Shown piece by piece: positions 11,201 to 19,251 of a stretch of 32,062 bases of DNA. Made by a program: the position numbers and the translations under genes. The notes under the pieces are model-generated. The model searched no databases and was not told the origin of the DNA. It saw nothing but the letters and a program-made list of their open reading frames with translations. The DNA is from Chryseobacterium gleum. GTDB taxonomy: Bacteria; Bacteroidota; Bacteroidia; Flavobacteriales_D; Crocinitomicaceae. The stretch covers positions 1 through 32,062 of the forward strand of contig CAMDMY010000029.1 in NCBI GenBank assembly GCA_945902775.1, written 5' to 3'. Position 1 is the first letter of the stretch. Each line of letters opens with the position of its first letter.

Positions 11201-12525
11201 GGGTAGTTGTTGTTGGGCGTTCGGCTGAATTGAAAATCACTGATGAGAAAACAGGAATTGTTTTAATGAATACAAATATTCCTTATGGATCTGAATTGGT
11301 TGTTGCAGGAAATGGTAAAATCAAAAAAGGTGATGTGATTTGTAAATGGGATCAATATAATGCTGTTATCGTTTCTGAAGTAAATGGTAAAGTTTTATTT
11401 GACAATATTACTGAAGGAATTACTTGTCGTGAAGAGGTGGATGAGCAAACTGGATTCGCTGAAAAAGTAATTATTGAATCAAGAGATAAAAAGAAAAATC
11501 CATCTATTCATATTGTTGATGCAAAAACAAATGAAATATTGAGAGAATACAGTTTACCTGTAAATGCTCACGTTTCTGTAAAAGATGGAGATAAAATTGA
11601 AGCAGGTGAAATCTTAGTTAAAATACCACGTACAGCTGGTAAAACTGGAGATATCACAGGAGGTTTACCACGTGTAACTGAATTATTTGAAGCACGTAAT
11701 CCTTCTAATCCTGCAGTTGTTTCTGAAATCGATGGTATTGCTGAGTATGGTAAAATCAAACGTGGTAATCGTGAGATTCAAATTACTTCAAAAGCAGGAG
11801 ATATTCGTAAATACCTAGTTCCTCTTTCTAAACATATTTTAGTTCAAGAGAATGACTTTGTAAGAGCAGGACAGCCATTGTCAGATGGAGCAATTACTCC
11901 AAATGATATATTAAATATTGAAGGACCTACTAAAGTACAAGAGTACATTGTTAATGAAATTCAAGAGGTATATCGTTTACAAGGTGTAAAAATTAATGAT
12001 AAACATTTCGAAGTTATCGTTCGTCAGATGATGTTAAAATCTGAAGTGATTGATGCAGGAGATACTAAATTCTTGGAAGGACAATCAGCTCGTAAAGTTG
12101 ATATCATGGAGGAGAATGATGCTATCTATGGAATGAAAGTAGTTGTTGAGGCGGGAGAGTCAACAGCATTAAAGCCAGGACAAATTGTTTCTGCACGTGC
12201 ATTAAGAGATGAAAATTCTCAATTGAAACGTGTTGATAAACAATTAGTTGAAGCTAGAGATGCAATTCCAGCAACTTCAACACCTTTATTACAAGGTATC
12301 ACAAGAGCTTCGCTTCAAACTAAATCATTTATTTCAGCAGCTTCTTTCCAAGAAACTACTAAAGTATTAAACGAGGCAGCGTTAGCTGGTAAGGTTGATA
12401 ATTTATTAGGATTGAAAGAAAATGTAATTGTAGGACATTTAATTCCAGCAGGAACAGGTGTAAGACAATTCCAAAATATGGTTGTTGCATCTAAAGAAGA
12501 TTTAGAAGCTATTTCAGAAAAATAA
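8239..12525 (+). CDS. rpoC: DNA-directed RNA polymerase subunit beta'
   Basis: The beta' subunit carries the catalytic magnesium site. The product is 1428 residues. The N-terminal zinc site is C67-x-C69 and C82-x2-C85. The catalytic motif NADFDGDQM lies at residues 476-484 with D478, D480 and D482. The second zinc site is C826, C900, C907 and C910. The trigger-loop region follows as [19 protein letters not shown]. No intein or lineage-atypical break is seen. An intrinsic terminator lies 19 bases after the stop codon. Confidence 0.98.
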   Translation: MAYRKETPKTQSSFDKITISLASPELILEQSSGEVLKPETINYRTYKPERDGLFCERIFGPVKDYECHCGKYKRIRYKGIVCDRCGVEVTEKKVRRERMGHISLVVPVAHIWYFRSLPNKIGYLLGLPTKKLDQIIYYERFVVIQGGIATNTDGSELKRLDFLMEEEYLDILDTLPKENQYLEDTDPNKFIAKMGAEALYDLLKTMDLIQTSYDLRHQANTETSMQRKNEALKRLQVVESMRESQERIDNRPEWMVVKVVPVIPPELRPLVPLDGGRFATSDLNDLYRRVIIRNNRLKRLIEIKAPEVILRNEKRMLQESVDSLFDNSRKSSAVKTESNRPLKSLSDSLKGKQGRFRQNLLGKRVDYSARSVIVVGPDLKLHECGLPKNMAAELYKPFIIRKLIERGIVKTVKSAKKIVDKKEPVVWDILESILKGHPVLLNRAPTLHRLGIQAFQPKLIEGKAIRLHPLVTTAFNADFDGDQMAVHLPLGNAAILEAQLLMLASHNILNPANGAPIAVPSQDMVLGLYYITKGKRSTDEYKMKGEDSIFYSPEEVTIAYNEKKLDLHAHIKVKSYDLDENGVPTLMMIETTCGRVLFNELVPREVGYINDVLTKKALRDIIGNVLKVSGTSRTAQFLDDIKEIGFQMAFKGGLSFNLEDIIIPKEKETLVAKAEVEATEVLSNYNMGLITNNERYNQIIDIWTHTNSRLTNILMDQLKNDMQGFNSIYMMYDSGARGSKEQIRQLSGMRGLMAKPQKSGASSQDIIENPILSNFKEGLSILEYFISTHGARKGLADTALKTADAGYLTRRLVDVAQDVIINIEDCGTLRGLMATALMKNDDIVEPLYDRILGRTSVHDILHPETQEVIVSAGELIIEDVAALIEKVGIDEVEIRSVLTCEMQRGVCAKCYGRNLSNHRLAQRGDSVGVVAAQSIGEPGTQLTLRTFHVGGTASNTGSESDLKAKATGRLDIEELRTIEKKNSDGTTRVVVVGRSAELKITDEKTGIVLMNTNIPYGSELVVAGNGKIKKGDVICKWDQYNAVIVSEVNGKVLFDNITEGITCREEVDEQTGFAEKVIIESRDKKKNPSIHIVDAKTNEILREYSLPVNAHVSVKDGDKIEAGEILVKIPRTAGKTGDITGGLPRVTELFEARNPSNPAVVSEIDGIAEYGKIKRGNREIQITSKAGDIRKYLVPLSKHILVQENDFVRAGQPLSDGAITPNDILNIEGPTKVQEYIVNEIQEVYRLQGVKINDKHFEVIVRQMMLKSEVIDAGDTKFLEGQSARKVDIMEENDAIYGMKVVVEAGESTALKPGQIVSARALRDENSQLKRVDKQLVEARDAIPATSTPLLQGITRASLQTKSFISAASFQETTKVLNEAALAGKVDNLLGLKENVIVGHLIPAGTGVRQFQNMVVASKEDLEAISEK

Positions 12526-12544
12526 TAATTAGGATTAATTATAT

Positions 12545-12574
12545 AAAGGGGCTGCATTTGTAGCCCCTTTTTTT
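12545..12574 (+). terminator. Intrinsic terminator after rpoC
   Basis: A perfect 9-bp stem, AAAGGGGCT with AGCCCCTTT, closes an 8-nt loop and runs into further T bases (seven T counting from the end of the stem). It ends the ribosomal protein/RNA polymerase transcript. The next gene starts only 11 bases later, so that gene needs read-through or an unrecognised promoter. Confidence 0.9.
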
Positions 12575-12585
12575 AGATTTAAATT

Positions 12586-12897
12586 ATGGAAAATAACAAT
12601 GAAAATCAAGTGAATATTGAATTAAGTGAGGAAATTGCTTTAGGAGTATATTCTAATTTAGCTATCATCACTCATTCCCCAACTGAGGTAGTAAGTGATT
12701 TTATTCAAATGATGCCTGGTATGCCAAAAGGGAAGGTAAGATCAAGAGTTATTATGACTCCTCAAAATGCGAAAAGATTCATGCAAGCATTAATCGAAAA
12801 CATTCAAAAATACGAACAAACTTTTGGTGTTATTGAAGATATTGATATTCAAGGTATGCCTCCAATGAATTTTGGAACGCCTACTACACAAGCATGA
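12586..12897 (+). CDS. DUF3467 family protein
   Basis: This small acidic protein of 103 residues has unknown function. The sequence (VNIELSEEIALGVYSNLAII, then SPTEVVSDFIQMMPGMPKGKV and RVIMTPQNAKRFMQALIENI) matches my memory of the DUF3467 family, which in Bacteroidota commonly sits directly after rpoC. No signal peptide or membrane segment is visible. The tail is Met/Pro-rich (IQGMPPMNFGTP). It is separated from rpoC by a strong terminator and faces the M23 peptidase gene tail to tail. Family assignment is fairly secure; function is unknown. Confidence 0.85.
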   Translation: MENNNENQVNIELSEEIALGVYSNLAIITHSPTEVVSDFIQMMPGMPKGKVRSRVIMTPQNAKRFMQALIENIQKYEQTFGVIEDIDIQGMPPMNFGTPTTQA

Positions 12898-12907
12898 AAC
12901 AAATTTT

Positions 12908-12941
12908 GATTTTGGGTATATAAGTACCCAAAATCTTTTTT
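12908..12941. terminator. Terminator between convergent genes
   Basis: An 11-bp perfect stem, GATTTTGGGTA with TACCCAAAATC, encloses the loop TATAAG. On the plus strand it runs into a T stretch at 12936-12941; on the minus strand the downstream bases are TTTG-rich (AAATTTTG read in reverse). It lies between the stop codons of the DUF3467 gene and the M23 peptidase gene and probably serves both, more efficiently on the plus strand. Confidence 0.8.
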
Positions 12942-14622
12942 ATTCAAATGTTATTTCATCTTCCCAAATTGCTTCATTTTTGCAATTGTCCTTCGCAATA
13001 ATTTTTAAATGATGCTTCCCTAGAAGTGATTTAGGTCGAATATAGAAAGCATAACTACCTTTTGATTCATATTGTAACAATACCCAACTACTATCTATAA
13101 ATAAGTCATAGTCAGATAGATTTGATTTTTCATCTTTAATCTTCCATTGTAACAGAACTTTTTTCATCAATGTATCTGTTTTTAAAAAGTTAAGAGGAAC
13201 AATAACGGGTGCGATTGTATCAATTTTTATTGAATATTGACCCAAGGTTTTTGCTTCAGCATTTAGCCAACCATTTAAAAATTTGGTAGATAGGTAGCTT
13301 GAGTTAGATGCAATATAATATTTTTCAATTGGGTATATTGGTGAATTTAATGGTAAGGAAATTTTTACTGTTTTTTGAATTGGTGTTGCTGAAGTTGCGA
13401 TAGAAAAACCATTTTTAATATTTAATTTTTTCGGAATTGGTTCATAAATACAACCTTCTGGTATATTTACTGAGATTAATTCTGATTTGTAATCAAAAGA
13501 TTTATTTGGATATAAATAATCACTTGCATTTAAGGTATTATCTTTTAAATTTAAACCTTCCAAGCGTGTTAATTTAAATTTAATTTCACTTTTATTTTTT
13601 TTAGAGTCTTCTGCTATATAATGTATAAGAAGAGTATCTTTTTGATTAATTTTTATTAAACCTAAACTATCATTTAAATAAAAGGTAAGCGGATTTTCTT
13701 GTGTTCGAAATGATTTTTGAAATTTTCTTTTATTTAATGTAAATTCCTCATAATCAGAATGTGAATTTATATATTTTGTTGTTTCAAATGAGACACTGTC
13801 GATTTTGTGACCAAATATAGTGTCTAAATTTACAATTAATAAACTTTTGTAAATCCCTAATGGATTAGTTGAAAGGTTGTAATGATCATTCGTTTCAAAG
13901 GCTAATCCAAGCCCACCGTCTTGATAATAAAAATCAGAAGGTATTGTTGTGAAATTCCCGTCTATAAAATATCCAAATTTTCCTTTAGATACATGAAGAA
14001 TTTTTGATTTACCATTTATTCTGTAACCTTCTTTTGTTAGACCATACAATTTAATGTTTTTAATTTCAGGTGGTTTAGTATCAATTATATCAAAGCCAAA
14101 TTTAAGAGGGTTAAGTGCTGTTTCAGTTTTGGTATTTCTTAATTCAAAGTGTAAATGTGGTGCTGTCGAGCTCCCTGTATTTCCAGATAAAGCAAAATTT
14201 TCACCTTTTTTTATTTTAATTTCATTTGTAGGCGGAAAAATTTCAACTTCAAAATTTTGATTTATATCTTGTGTTGATTTAACAATCGAATCAATTGCAC
14301 CAAGGAATTGACTGCAATGAGCATAAACACTAGTAATACCATTTTGATGATTTATATAAATTACTTTTCCATATCCGAATGCAGAAACTTTAATTCTAGA
14401 AACATAACCATCATCAATCGAGTATAATTTTAATCCTTCTTTTCCATTTGTTTTAAAATCTAATCCCATGTGAAAATGATTAGGTCTAAGTTCACCAAAA
14501 TTTGCAGAAAGAACTAATGGAATATCTAAAGGTGGAAAATAAGTTTTGTTACTATCGTTTTGTCCGATTGTAAATTTTATATTAATTAAAAGTAATACAC
14601 AAAAATATAAAAGTGACCTCAT
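12940..14622 (-). CDS. Secreted M23 (LytM-type) metallopeptidase
   Basis: This is a probable murein endopeptidase or envelope-remodelling protein of 560 residues. It has an N-terminal Sec signal peptide (MRSLLYFCVLLLINIKFTIG). The M23 domain occupies roughly residues 35-170: metal ligands H51 and D55 (HMGLD), H102 in YAHCS, and the HLH motif with H158, so all expected catalytic/zinc residues are present. The remaining 390 residues are a beta-rich extension without a recognised domain, possibly Ig-like modules for surface or peptidoglycan attachment. The gene is divergent from the zapA group. Its substrate is not known from sequence; an intact active site argues for an enzyme and not an EnvC-like activator. 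Confidence 0.9.
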   Translation of the reverse strand: MRSLLYFCVLLLINIKFTIGQNDSNKTYFPPLDIPLVLSANFGELRPNHFHMGLDFKTNGKEGLKLYSIDDGYVSRIKVSAFGYGKVIYINHQNGITSVYAHCSQFLGAIDSIVKSTQDINQNFEVEIFPPTNEIKIKKGENFALSGNTGSSTAPHLHFELRNTKTETALNPLKFGFDIIDTKPPEIKNIKLYGLTKEGYRINGKSKILHVSKGKFGYFIDGNFTTIPSDFYYQDGGLGLAFETNDHYNLSTNPLGIYKSLLIVNLDTIFGHKIDSVSFETTKYINSHSDYEEFTLNKRKFQKSFRTQENPLTFYLNDSLGLIKINQKDTLLIHYIAEDSKKNKSEIKFKLTRLEGLNLKDNTLNASDYLYPNKSFDYKSELISVNIPEGCIYEPIPKKLNIKNGFSIATSATPIQKTVKISLPLNSPIYPIEKYYIASNSSYLSTKFLNGWLNAEAKTLGQYSIKIDTIAPVIVPLNFLKTDTLMKKVLLQWKIKDEKSNLSDYDLFIDSSWVLLQYESKGSYAFYIRPKSLLGKHHLKIIAKDNCKNEAIWEDEITFE

Positions 14623-14626
14623 ATCT

Positions 14627-14634
14627 CAAAAATA
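14627..14634 (-). promoter_or_regulatory. Candidate -7 box for the M23 gene
   Basis: The minus strand reads TATTTTTG, a full match to TAnnTTTG, ending four bases before the ATG of the peptidase gene. No TTG is visible at the expected -33 distance. If used, transcription would begin at or next to the start codon, giving a leaderless or nearly leaderless message. Confidence 0.35.
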
Positions 14635-14677
14635 CAGCTTTTTTAAAAAAAATACATAAAAAGAATGTCATAAATTG

Positions 14678-14707
14678 TTGTTAATTTACCCTACATTGTT
14701 AATTTTG
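14678..14707 (+). promoter_or_regulatory. Bacteroidota-type promoter for the coiled-coil/zapA genes
   Basis: TTG at 14678-14680 is followed after 19 bases by TAATTTTG at 14700-14707. This matches the -33 TTG and -7 TAnnTTTG consensus of the Bacteroidota primary sigma factor at good spacing. It lies 16 bases ahead of the start codon at 14724, in the divergent intergenic gap. Confidence 0.6.
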
Positions 14708-14723
14708 TACAAAGTCGAAAACA

Positions 14724-15032
14724 ATGACCGAAAAAATTCAGCACATTATTGATGGTATCCGGTTGAAATGCAAAGCTTTGTATTCTCAACTTGAATCTGA
14801 ACGAGCTTTAAGAACGGAGCATGAAGCTGAATTATCAACTATTAAAAATGATTATCAACTCTTAAAAGATGAAAAAATCATATTTGAAGAGACAATAAGC
14901 AAGTTGAAATCGGAATTGGAATTGATTGAGAAACAAAGAGTCGAAGAAAAACAAGCAAGTCTAATAGACCGAAATGAAGAAATCGATGATTTGGTGAGGG
15001 AAATAGAACACTGCATCAAACAGTTAAAATAA
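14724..15032 (+). CDS. Small coiled-coil protein upstream of zapA
   Basis: I do not recognise a named family for this 102-residue protein. Nearly the whole chain is a predicted coiled coil (residues about 15-75, rich in Glu, Lys and Leu, without Pro), followed by a polar gap and a distinct C-terminal segment, NEEIDDLVREIEHCIKQLK. There is no signal peptide or membrane helix, so it is likely cytoplasmic. It is followed six bases later by zapA and is almost certainly co-transcribed with it from the promoter at 14678-14707. By size, coiled-coil nature and partner gene it resembles ZapB in concept, but no sequence homology is claimed. Confidence 0.8.
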   Translation: MTEKIQHIIDGIRLKCKALYSQLESERALRTEHEAELSTIKNDYQLLKDEKIIFEETISKLKSELELIEKQRVEEKQASLIDRNEEIDDLVREIEHCIKQLK

Positions 15033-15038
15033 TAACCA

Positions 15039-15332
15039 ATGGGAAAGTTATCCTTAAAAGTTGTAGTTGCCGGAAGAACCTATCCTTTAACCTTGAATGA
15101 AGGTGAAGAAGATAAGGTTTTAAAAGCGGCTGCAGATATAAACAAAGCAATAAAATTGCTTCAGGATAGTTATGCAGTTAAAGATATGCAAGATTTATTA
15201 GCTATGACAGCTTTACAACTTGCGACAAAACCAAAAACACAACAAGTTGCATCTAAACCTGTTGAACCAGATTATTCTTCAATTGAGAATGAGCTAGAAG
15301 GTTTGTCACAAGAGTTAGAAGGTTTAGAGTAG
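15039..15332 (+). CDS. zapA: Cell division protein ZapA
   Basis: ZapA binds FtsZ and promotes bundling of its filaments at the division ring. The 97-residue product has the family's N-terminal globular part (LSLKVVVAGRTYPLTLNEGEEDKVLKAA, residues 4-31), followed by a helix with KDMQDLLAMTALQLATK and a Glu-rich coiled-coil tail. Length is normal. It lies six bases after the coiled-coil gene and is followed by an intrinsic terminator, so the two genes probably form a short operon. Confidence 0.92.
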   Translation: MGKLSLKVVVAGRTYPLTLNEGEEDKVLKAAADINKAIKLLQDSYAVKDMQDLLAMTALQLATKPKTQQVASKPVEPDYSSIENELEGLSQELEGLE

Positions 15333-15352
15333 TTATTTATCTTACTAGTTTC

Positions 15353-15393
15353 CCCACTTCTTCGCACTTCTCGTGTGTTGAGTGGGTTTTTTT
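15353..15393 (+). terminator. Intrinsic terminator after zapA
   Basis: CCCACT (15353-15358) pairs with AGTGGG (15381-15386), with an inner GCAC/GTGT helix. The structure runs directly into seven T (15387-15393). It sits 20 bases after zapA and 30 bases before the chosen rny start. Confidence 0.8.
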
Positions 15394-15422
15394 ATGAACA
15401 TAATTTCAAAATTTTAAAAAAA

Positions 15423-16955
15423 ATGTTTTTAGTCATAGGTTTATTACTAGGTATAATTGCAGGAGGTGTCGCTGCATATTTCATTCAAAATAGTTTGTTA
15501 ACAAAGAAAAAAGAGCAAATTATTCATGAGGCGGAAGTTGAAGCAGAAGCAATAAAAAAAGAAAAAACACTTCAAGCGAAAGAAAACTTTTTGAAATTGA
15601 AGGAAGAGCACGAAAATTCTGTAAAAGAAAAAGACAGAAAACTTCAATCACTTGAAGATAAAGTTAAAAGTAAAGAAAATACTTTATCTCAAAAAATTGA
15701 AGAAATAAGTAGAAAAGAGAAAGAGACAGAAAAAATACAATCTGATTATGATTCTAAAATTCAATTAGTTGAATTGAAGCATCAAGAATTAGATAAAATA
15801 CAGCAGAAACGCGTTTTAGAATTAACTAAAATAAGTGGAATGTCTGCTGATGACGCTAAGAATCATTTGATGGATGCATTAAAAGATGAAGCTAGAACTG
15901 GTGCTATGGTTCATATAAAAGAAATCATGGAGGAGGCTAAATTAAGTGCTAATGTAGAAGCCAAAAAGATTGTAATTCAAGCGATTCAAAGAGTTGCCAC
16001 TGAGCAGGCTGTAGAAAATGCTGTTTCTGTTTTTAACATCGAGTCTGATGAAGTTAAAGGAAGAATTATTGGACGTGAGGGAAGAAATATTAGAGCTTTA
16101 GAAGCGGCTACAGGTGTTGAAATTATAGTTGATGATACACCAGAAGCAATTATGCTCTCTTGCTTTGATCCTGTAAGAAGAGAGTTAGCACGTTTAGCAC
16201 TTCATCAGTTGGTTTCTGATGGAAGAATTCATCCAGCTCGTATAGAGGAGGTTGTCGCTAAAATTAAAAGACAGTTAGAAGAAGAGATTGCTGAAACAGG
16301 TCGTAGAACTTGTATTGACCTTGGTATCCATGGACTTCATCCTGAATTAACAAGGATGGTAGGAAGAATGAAGTATAGATCTTCTTATGGTCAGAATTTA
16401 TTACAACATTCACGTGAAGTCGCAAATTTATGTGCTATTATGGCGGCAGAATTGGGCTTAAATGTGAAATTGGCTAAAAGAGCAGGATTACTTCATGATA
16501 TAGGTAAAGTTCCTGATGAAGATCCAGAATTACCTCATGCAATTTTAGGTATGAAGTTAGCTGAAAAATTTGGAGAGAAACCAGAAATTTGCAATGCAAT
16601 TGGTGCTCACCATGATGAAATTGAAATGACTTCAATGATTTCACCGATTGTTCAGGTTTGTGATGCTATTTCAGGAGCACGACCAGGAGCAAGAAGAGAA
16701 GTAGTTGAATCGTATATAAAAAGATTGAAAGAACTTGAAACTTTAGCATTATCTTATGATGGTGTATCTACGGCATATGCAATTCAAGCAGGAAGAGAAT
16801 TAAGAGTTTTAGTTGAAAGTGAAAAGGTAACTGATTTAAAAGCGGATGAACTTTCATTTGCAATTTCTCAAAGAATTCAGACAGAGATGACGTATCCAGG
16901 TCAGGTAAAAGTTACTGTCATCAGAGAGAAAAGGTCAGTTAGTTACGCTAAATAA
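15423..16955 (+). CDS. rny: Ribonuclease Y
   Basis: RNase Y is a membrane-anchored endoribonuclease that initiates mRNA decay. I chose the ATG at 15423 (510 residues, start [20 protein letters not shown]). The GTG at 15375 would place the start inside the zapA terminator stem and add 16 residues that do not resemble the family. The layout is an N-terminal membrane helix (residues about 2-20), a long charged coiled coil (to about 150), a KH domain with [15 protein letters not shown] near residues 212-226, and an HD domain with LLHDIGK (H358, D359) and a later GAHHDE segment. All expected domains are present. The first polysaccharide gene begins 17 bases after the stop codon with no terminator between. 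Confidence 0.96.
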   Translation: MFLVIGLLLGIIAGGVAAYFIQNSLLTKKKEQIIHEAEVEAEAIKKEKTLQAKENFLKLKEEHENSVKEKDRKLQSLEDKVKSKENTLSQKIEEISRKEKETEKIQSDYDSKIQLVELKHQELDKIQQKRVLELTKISGMSADDAKNHLMDALKDEARTGAMVHIKEIMEEAKLSANVEAKKIVIQAIQRVATEQAVENAVSVFNIESDEVKGRIIGREGRNIRALEAATGVEIIVDDTPEAIMLSCFDPVRRELARLALHQLVSDGRIHPARIEEVVAKIKRQLEEEIAETGRRTCIDLGIHGLHPELTRMVGRMKYRSSYGQNLLQHSREVANLCAIMAAELGLNVKLAKRAGLLHDIGKVPDEDPELPHAILGMKLAEKFGEKPEICNAIGAHHDEIEMTSMISPIVQVCDAISGARPGARREVVESYIKRLKELETLALSYDGVSTAYAIQAGRELRVLVESEKVTDLKADELSFAISQRIQTEMTYPGQVKVTVIREKRSVSYAK

Positions 16956-16972
16956 TTTTAATTTTATAGATT

Positions 16973-17938
16973 ATGTCATTGGATAAAAAACACGTTTTAG
17001 TAACAGGTGGAGCCGGGTTTATCGGGTCTAACATTGTTGAAAAGCTGTTAAATAGCAATGTTTCAGTGACGGTTTTAGATAATTTATCTACAGGTAAATT
17101 ATCTAATCTAGAGGAATTTATCTCTAATCCAGATTTTAAATTTATTGAAGGAGATATTTGTGATTACGAAATCTGTTTAAAAGCTTTAGATAGTATTGAT
17201 TTGGTTTGTCATCAGGCAGCTTTGGGTTCAGTGCCTCGTTCTATAGAATTCCCTCATAAAACTCATGAAGTAAATGCAACTGGGTTTCTTAATGTTTTAC
17301 ACGCAGCAAAAGAAAAAGGAATAAAACGTTTTGTTTATGCAAGTTCTTCAAGTGTATATGGTGATAGTCCTAAATCTCCTAAAATAGAAGGTGAAGAAGG
17401 GAATTTATTATCACCCTATGCTGTTACAAAGCAATTAAACGAGAAGTATGCAAAAGTCTATTCTCAGTTACATGGAATGGAGACGATTGGTTTGAGATAT
17501 TTTAATATTTTTGGACCTAAACAAGATCCAGATGGAGTTTATGCCGCTGCAATTCCAAAATTTATAGCGCGTTTAAAATCGAATGAAGATGTTGTTATAA
17601 ATGGAGATGGGCTTCAAACAAGGGATTTTACATATGTTAAGAATGCCGTTAGTGCTAATTTTTTGTCTTTATTCAATGAAGATAAAGATGCATCAGGAAA
17701 GGTTTATAATGTAGCGTGTAATGATTCCTTTACTTTAAATCATGTTGTAGAAGCTTTGAAGATAGGATTGAAGTTGAACGGAGTAAATTCGAATTCCAAA
17801 ATAGTTAATGGTCCAGAAAGAGCGGGCGACATTAAACATTCTTTAGCTAATATTAATTCTATACAGGATAATCTAGGATACAAACCTTTGTATACCTTTC
17901 AAGAAGGTGTTGATGAGTATATTTCAACATTAATTTAA
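16973..17938 (+). CDS. wbpP: WbpP-like UDP-N-acetylglucosamine 4-epimerase
   Basis: This is an extended short-chain dehydrogenase/reductase of 321 residues, probably interconverting UDP-GlcNAc and UDP-GalNAc (or the uronic acid forms) for surface polysaccharide. NAD binding is shown by TGGAGFIGS (residues 11-19). The catalytic set is the Ser cluster in YASSSSVYG and Y149-x3-K153 (YAVTK). The segments HQAALGSVPRS (80-90) and LRYFNIFGPKQDPDGVYAA agree closely with WbpP/TviC-type epimerases as remembered. It starts 17 bases after rny, so it may be transcribed by read-through from rny. It opens the polysaccharide locus. Confidence 0.88.
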   Translation: MSLDKKHVLVTGGAGFIGSNIVEKLLNSNVSVTVLDNLSTGKLSNLEEFISNPDFKFIEGDICDYEICLKALDSIDLVCHQAALGSVPRSIEFPHKTHEVNATGFLNVLHAAKEKGIKRFVYASSSSVYGDSPKSPKIEGEEGNLLSPYAVTKQLNEKYAKVYSQLHGMETIGLRYFNIFGPKQDPDGVYAAAIPKFIARLKSNEDVVINGDGLQTRDFTYVKNAVSANFLSLFNEDKDASGKVYNVACNDSFTLNHVVEALKIGLKLNGVNSNSKIVNGPERAGDIKHSLANINSIQDNLGYKPLYTFQEGVDEYISTLI

Positions 17939-17943
17939 TGAAT

Positions 17944-17977
17944 TTAATCTATTACAAATATTAGATTAATTTGTTTT
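17944..17977 (+). terminator. Weak AT-rich hairpin after the epimerase gene
   Basis: TTAATCTA (17944-17951) pairs perfectly with TAGATTAA (17962-17969) around a 10-base loop, followed by TTTGTTTT. The stem is AT-rich with a single GC pair, so termination would be weak at best. It lies in the 44-base gap before the first flippase gene. Confidence 0.3.
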
Positions 17978-17982
17978 AGAGT

Positions 17983-19251
17983 ATGTATAAATTCATTAAA
18001 AAATCCGATTTCATTAGTAAAATAATTTTACTTGTTTCTGGGACACTAATTGCTCAATCAATCTCTTATTTACTTTCTCCAGTAATTTCAAGACTATATA
18101 CTCCTGAAGAAATGTCTTATTTGACATTACTAATTAGAATTTCAAGTTTTTTTGCTGTAATCTCTACAGGTAGATTTGAGATAGCTTTCCCCCTTCCGAA
18201 GAGAGATGAACATGCTTTTTCACTTTATAAGTTTACAGCATCCCTTACTTTCTTAGTCGTTATTATTTCAATATTTATTGTTTATTTATTTGATTATTTT
18301 GATTTTCAACAATTCTATATAAAACCCATTTTATATTTTATACCAATTTCTATTTTACTTGTTTCTTTTAATAGCCAAGGTGTAAATTGGGCTATAAGGC
18401 AAAAGGATTTTAAATCAATTAATACCTCTAAAATTTTACAATCAACTATAAACTCGTTATTATGTGTGTTTTTAGGTTGGTATTCTTTTGGTGTGAATGG
18501 ATTAATAATTGCTTTTTTGTTTAGCTTGTTACTTTCTAATATACCTTTTTTTAAATCTTTTTTACAAACGTATTCTAGGTTGAAATTTTATAGATTTAAA
18601 AGAAATAAATACATTATACTAAAGGAATATATCGGGTTTCCTAAGGTAAATTTACCGCATGTACTTATGGATCTTACGAAAGATTTATTTATTGCTTTTT
18701 ATTTGATTTTTTTATTTGATAAAGAAATATTAGGACTTTATGACTTTTCTTATAGAATGTTACGTTTGCCAATAATATTACTTGGAGTTTCAATAAGTCA
18801 AGTGTTGTTTAAAAAATCAGTTGATTTAATTAATGACAAAAAATCCATATATCCAATTGTTCGAAAAACGATTTTAATGTTGTTTTTACTTTCTATTGTT
18901 CCATTTGGAATATTGTTTTTATATGGTTCGGATATTTTCGGGTTTATTTTTGGTGAAAATTGGAGAGAAGCAGGACGTTTTTCAGAAATAATGTCACCTT
19001 GGTTAATGATGAATTTTATTGTTTCTCCAGTTTCTCAAATCCCTACAGTTCTTAATAAACAAAAAACATTTTTTATACTGAGTTTTATCTCAACTTTGTT
19101 GTTGGTGTGTGTATTTTTATTGAATCAATTAATCCCGAATGTAAACTTTATTTACACCTTAAAAATTCTTAGTATAAGTCAGTTTTTCTGTTTGATTTTT
19201 GTGCTATTTTGGATACTTAGAATAAGTAAAAAAACAATGTCAAAGATTTAA
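17983..19251 (+). CDS. Wzx-type polysaccharide flippase (first copy)
   Basis: This is a probable lipid-linked oligosaccharide flippase of the MOP superfamily, 422 residues and strongly hydrophobic, with about 10-12 membrane helices by eye. The N-terminal region (LVSGTLIAQSISYLLSPVISRLYTPEEM, about residues 17-44) is typical of polysaccharide-biosynthesis flippases: a helix with SPVxSRLYTPEE, followed by a conserved F-E-x-A-x-P-L segment (FEIAFPLP). The central hydrophilic link at about residues 200-215 separates two six-helix halves. Its last 12 bases overlap the end of the minus-strand lipoprotein gene. A second flippase lies 1.1 kb downstream, so the substrate of each is unclear. Confidence 0.85.
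   Translation: MYKFIKKSDFISKIILLVSGTLIAQSISYLLSPVISRLYTPEEMSYLTLLIRISSFFAVISTGRFEIAFPLPKRDEHAFSLYKFTASLTFLVVIISIFIVYLFDYFDFQQFYIKPILYFIPISILLVSFNSQGVNWAIRQKDFKSINTSKILQSTINSLLCVFLGWYSFGVNGLIIAFLFSLLLSNIPFFKSFLQTYSRLKFYRFKRNKYIILKEYIGFPKVNLPHVLMDLTKDLFIAFYLIFLFDKEILGLYDFSYRMLRLPIILLGVSISQVLFKKSVDLINDKKSIYPIVRKTILMLFLLSIVPFGILFLYGSDIFGFIFGENWREAGRFSEIMSPWLMMNFIVSPVSQIPTVLNKQKTFFILSFISTLLLVCVFLLNQLIPNVNFIYTLKILSISQFFCLIFVLFWILRISKKTMSKI

Noticed and set aside
15375-15422. GTG start for RNase Y at 15375
   Set aside because: It falls inside the zapA terminator hairpin and T run, and adds residues unlike the family. The ATG at 15423 begins directly with the membrane anchor.
15333-15422. 6S RNA, looked for after zapA because E. 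coli has ssrS there
   Set aside because: Only about 90 bases lie between zapA and rny, and they are explained by a terminator hairpin. There is no room for the 6S RNA bubble structure.
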